NCBI GenBank assembly: GCA_022574065.1
Contig: JACZST010000100.1
Coordinates: 1-7,125 of the forward strand
Source of the DNA: Acidobacteriota bacterium
GTDB lineage: Bacteria; Actinomycetota; Acidimicrobiia; Spongiisociales; UBA5794
DNA: 7,125 nt
Direction of reading: 5' to 3'
The notes below the pieces were generated by a model. That model was given only the letters and a program-made list of their open reading frames with translations, was not told where the DNA came from and ran no database searches. The position numbers and the translations under genes are program-made. Numbering within the stretch: position 1 is the stretch's first letter; each line of letters starts with the position of its first letter. Below are positions 5,264 to 7,125 of the stretch, piece by piece.

Positions 5264-6034
5264 TCAGAAGATCATCCGTAGCAGTGACTCCGCGGGCTCC
5301 AAGCCGGCCATTTCATCGAGCCAGTTGAGCAGGTCGTCGCCGAAGACGAGCAACAGGGCGGCGGTGAGGTTCACTCCGGCGTGGAGGAAGATCGGCAGGG
5401 ACAGGCTCCCGGTTCTGATCGCGGCGTATCCGAGTACGAAGCCGATCAGGAACAGCCCGGGCAGCACGGCCCTGGCATTCGGGTCGAGCAGGTGGATCCC
5501 GGCAAAGGCGACCGCCTGGGCAGCGATCGCCCACCACTTGGACATCGAGCGAACCAGTCGCGACAGCAGCATCCCGCGAAAGGTGAGCTCCTCGACCACC
5601 GGAGCGAGGATCCCAACCGCAAACAGGATGAGGAGCGCCTCGAAGATGGTGTCCGAGCCCTGGGTGATCGTTACCACCTCTTGTTGGGGCGCACCCTCGG
5701 GGAACAGCAGCTGCACCAGCGGCGCAGTGACGATGGCTGCAGCGAACTGGAGGACGGCGCCTGCCGGAAGGCCCCACCAGTATCGAAGATGGAGCTCGAA
5801 GCCGAAGTCGGCGACAAAGCTCCCGGTGCCGACCTTTCGCGACAGGTAGGCCAGTACCAGCAAACCACCTGTCGCCTGCCCCATGAAGGTAATGACGAAG
5901 GCAACCAGGGTGAGGTCCTCCCCATAGACCAGCACGACGCCGATCGTTGCGACCAACGCTCCGGCGAAACCACCTCCAAGCACCGCGAGCACGTGGGGGA
6001 TGCTCCACTCGACGTTCTGGAGGTAGTCGGTCAC
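5264..6034 (-). CDS. CPBP-family intramembrane glutamic protease (CAAX-protease/Abi domain)
   Basis: This encodes 256 residues with about seven or eight hydrophobic segments (for example 13-37, 42-64, 88-111, 130-147, 169-183, 189-206, 211-231). It contains the full CPBP motif set: EELTFRG at 148-154 (E148, E149, R153), FAGIH at 177-181 (H181), and HAGVN at 218-222 (H218, N222). Family members include Rce1-type CAAX proteases and bacteriocin-immunity or Abi proteins; they cleave substrates within the membrane. I chose the GTG at 6034 because it overlaps the upstream gene's stop by 4 bases (GTGA), a typical coupled junction. The longer reading to 6169 would overlap that gene by over 130 bases. 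The substrate cannot be told from sequence. The pairing with an HExxH protein suggests a linked proteolytic or maturation function, which is inference. Confidence 0.88.
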   Translation of the reverse strand: MTDYLQNVEWSIPHVLAVLGGGFAGALVATIGVVLVYGEDLTLVAFVITFMGQATGGLLVLAYLSRKVGTGSFVADFGFELHLRYWWGLPAGAVLQFAAAIVTAPLVQLLFPEGAPQQEVVTITQGSDTIFEALLILFAVGILAPVVEELTFRGMLLSRLVRSMSKWWAIAAQAVAFAGIHLLDPNARAVLPGLFLIGFVLGYAAIRTGSLSLPIFLHAGVNLTAALLLVFGDDLLNWLDEMAGLEPAESLLRMIF

Positions 6035-6411
6035 TCGCTCTTGGATGACGCTTCCCTCTCGAACGCGATCGCACGGTACGCAGCCGAATGCGACAACCCG
6101 GCGCCACGTCCGCGCAGGTAGTCGCCGAGGTATCTGGCGAGAAAACCAACCCGTCCGTAGCGCTGCCATTGATCGACGTGGACCGATTCGTGTTTGAGCA
6201 ACTTGGCAGCGTTGCCCTCCGTGATCTTGCGCAACGCCTTTTCACCAACATAGATCCGGCGCGACACCGTCATCGCCGCGATGTCCGATCCCCATACCCT
6301 GGTGAGCCACCGCGGCGCGGCGGCGATGACCACGGAGTCGTAGGCGGGGTTGGTCTTGTCGACGCCGTTGGCGAGAAGCGCCTCGGTGAGCGTCATCGTG
6401 GTCGACGGCAT
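6031..6411 (-). CDS. Small HExxH (DUF4157-like) putative zinc metallopeptidase
   Basis: This 126-residue protein carries HESVHVDQ at 74-81, a gluzincin-type HExxH site (H74, E75, H78) followed by Q81, as in DUF4157 proteins (HExxHxxQ). Near the C-terminus, YRAIAFEREA (112-121) offers E118 or E120 as a possible third metal ligand. No signal peptide or membrane segment is visible, so it is probably cytosolic. It is compact: there is little beyond the catalytic core. The ATG at 6411 has AAGG 7 bases upstream (complement of 6419-6422); an alternative ATG lies at 6396. Its stop overlaps the CPBP start by 4 bases, so the pair is an operon. DUF4157 domains are often found in larger toxin or contractile-injection-associated proteins, but nothing like that is nearby. 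Substrate unknown. Confidence 0.75.
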   Translation of the reverse strand: MPSTTMTLTEALLANGVDKTNPAYDSVVIAAAPRWLTRVWGSDIAAMTVSRRIYVGEKALRKITEGNAAKLLKHESVHVDQWQRYGRVGFLARYLGDYLRGRGAGLSHSAAYRAIAFEREASSKSE

Positions 6412-6417
6412 CGCAGA

Positions 6418-6423
6418 ACCTTA
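6418..6423 (-). promoter_or_regulatory. TAAGGT: RBS or leaderless -10 of the HExxH gene
   Basis: On the minus strand TAAGGT lies exactly 6 bases before the ATG at 6411. It can be read as a Shine-Dalgarno core (AAGG, 7-base spacing) or as a TANNNT -10 element of a leaderless transcript, the same layout as at holA. The two readings cannot be told apart from sequence. Confidence 0.35.
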
Positions 6424-6449
6424 TCCCCACCTGGCACATTGGACCTACC

Positions 6450-7125
6450 ATGCCGCCTTCATCAACACAGATCATGGCTGAGAAATACGACCACGAAGAG
6501 CTCGAGCGCCGCTGGCAGGACCGGTGGCAAGCCGACGGCCTATACCGGTCGGAGGTCGACTGGGACCGACCTAAACACTACGCCCTGACCATGCTCCCCT
6601 ACACGTCTGGCGATTTGCATATCGGCCATTGGTACGCGATGGCCCCGTCGGACGCCAGGGCCCGCGTCATGCGGATGAAGGGCTTCAACGTCCTGTTCCC
6701 GATCGGTTTCGACGCATTCGGGCTCCCCGCAGAAAATGCAGCGATCAACAGCAATGTGCATCCTGCGATCTGGACATGGGAAAACATCGAGCGGATGCGC
6801 GGGCAGCTCCGCACCATGGGGCCGATGTTCGACTGGGAGCGAGAGGTCATCTCCGCCGACCCTTCGTACTACACGTGGACCGAATGGCTGTTCCGGCGGC
6901 TCTACGAGGGCGGGCTGGCTTACCGCGGCGAGGCCATCGTCAACTGGTCCCCCGTCCTGCAGACCGTGCTCGCCAACGAGCAGGTCATCGACGGCAAGGA
7001 TGAGCGCACCGGTGCCCCGGTGGAGCAGCGAAAGATGGAGCAGTGGTTCTTCGCCATTACCAAGTATGCCGAAGAACTGCTCGATTTCTCGACGATCGAC
7101 TGGGCGGAGCCTGTCAAGGTGATGC
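6450..7125 (+). CDS. leuS: Leucyl-tRNA synthetase, N-terminal part
   Basis: The first 225 codons are present; the gene runs off the right edge. LeuRS attaches leucine to tRNA-Leu and edits mischarged products. YALTMLPYTSGDLHIGHW holds the class I HIGH signature (H57-H60), and GFDAFGLPAENAAI (86-99) is a LeuRS hallmark. The connective region has VNWSPVLQTVLANEQVIDG (166-184), then PVEQRKMEQWFFAITKYAEELL. The usual NWCP cysteine is serine, and no cysteine or histidine pairs follow, so the zinc-binding module of E. coli- and Thermus-type enzymes appears to be absent. The start is either the ATG at 6450 (weak GGA upstream) or the in-frame ATG at 6474, where the product begins MAEKYDHEELERRW like many homologues. 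The 5' end faces the HExxH gene with only 38 bases between starts. Confidence 0.95.
   Translation, partial: MPPSSTQIMAEKYDHEELERRWQDRWQADGLYRSEVDWDRPKHYALTMLPYTSGDLHIGHWYAMAPSDARARVMRMKGFNVLFPIGFDAFGLPAENAAINSNVHPAIWTWENIERMRGQLRTMGPMFDWEREVISADPSYYTWTEWLFRRLYEGGLAYRGEAIVNWSPVLQTVLANEQVIDGKDERTGAPVEQRKMEQWFFAITKYAEELLDFSTIDWAEPVKVM

Noticed and set aside
4851..5849. 332-codon plus-strand frame
   Set aside because: It spans the comEA start, repeats and antisense of the CPBP gene; no conserved motif.
5313..6251. 312-codon minus-strand frame overlapping the CPBP gene
   Set aside because: It is the alternative frame of the CPBP gene, Arg-rich and without hydrophobic segments, whereas the accepted frame has every catalytic motif.
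5264..6411. Defence or abortive-infection system based on the CPBP (Abi) gene
   Set aside because: CPBP proteins have many roles, and the surroundings are conserved housekeeping genes with no other defence gene, so the label is unsupported.

Overview
This is a high-GC bacterial chromosomal segment made almost entirely of housekeeping genes. The order is lepA (left, partial), rpsT, greA, holA, comEC, comEA and leuS (right, partial). A leuS / comEA-comEC / holA / rpsT / lepA neighbourhood is familiar from Actinomycetota, so a deep-branching actinobacterium (Acidimicrobiia-like) is my best guess. That is inference from gene order and base composition; no rRNA or other lineage marker is present.

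Layout. On the left, lepA (minus) and rpsT-greA (plus) diverge from a 101-base gap that holds a plausible sigma-70-type lepA promoter. greA converges on holA across a 63-base gap with a perfect 11-bp inverted repeat. holA, comEC and comEA all lie on the minus strand. comEA and comEC abut with no spacer, and a 284-base repeat-rich gap separates comEC from holA. Upstream of comEA is a 41-codon candidate gene with the best Shine-Dalgarno sequence I found. Further right, a CPBP-family membrane protease gene overlaps by 4 bases with the gene for a small HExxH protein, forming a compact minus-strand pair. leuS diverges from that pair with only 38 bases between start codons and runs off the right edge.

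Function. The genes serve translation (EF4, S20, LeuRS), transcript-cleavage rescue of RNA polymerase (GreA), replication clamp loading (HolA) and DNA uptake (ComEA receptor, ComEC channel). The protease pair is the accessory part.

The most unusual signal is in the gaps. Three of the intergenic regions (918-980, 1959-2242, 5057-5263) contain degenerate tandem repeats with a 7-base period, related to CTGGAGA / CTTGNGA. They resemble in principle the heptanucleotide STRR repeats described in cyanobacteria. One gap also carries a separate GC-rich palindromic element. I found no mobile element, CRISPR array, RNA gene or defence system.
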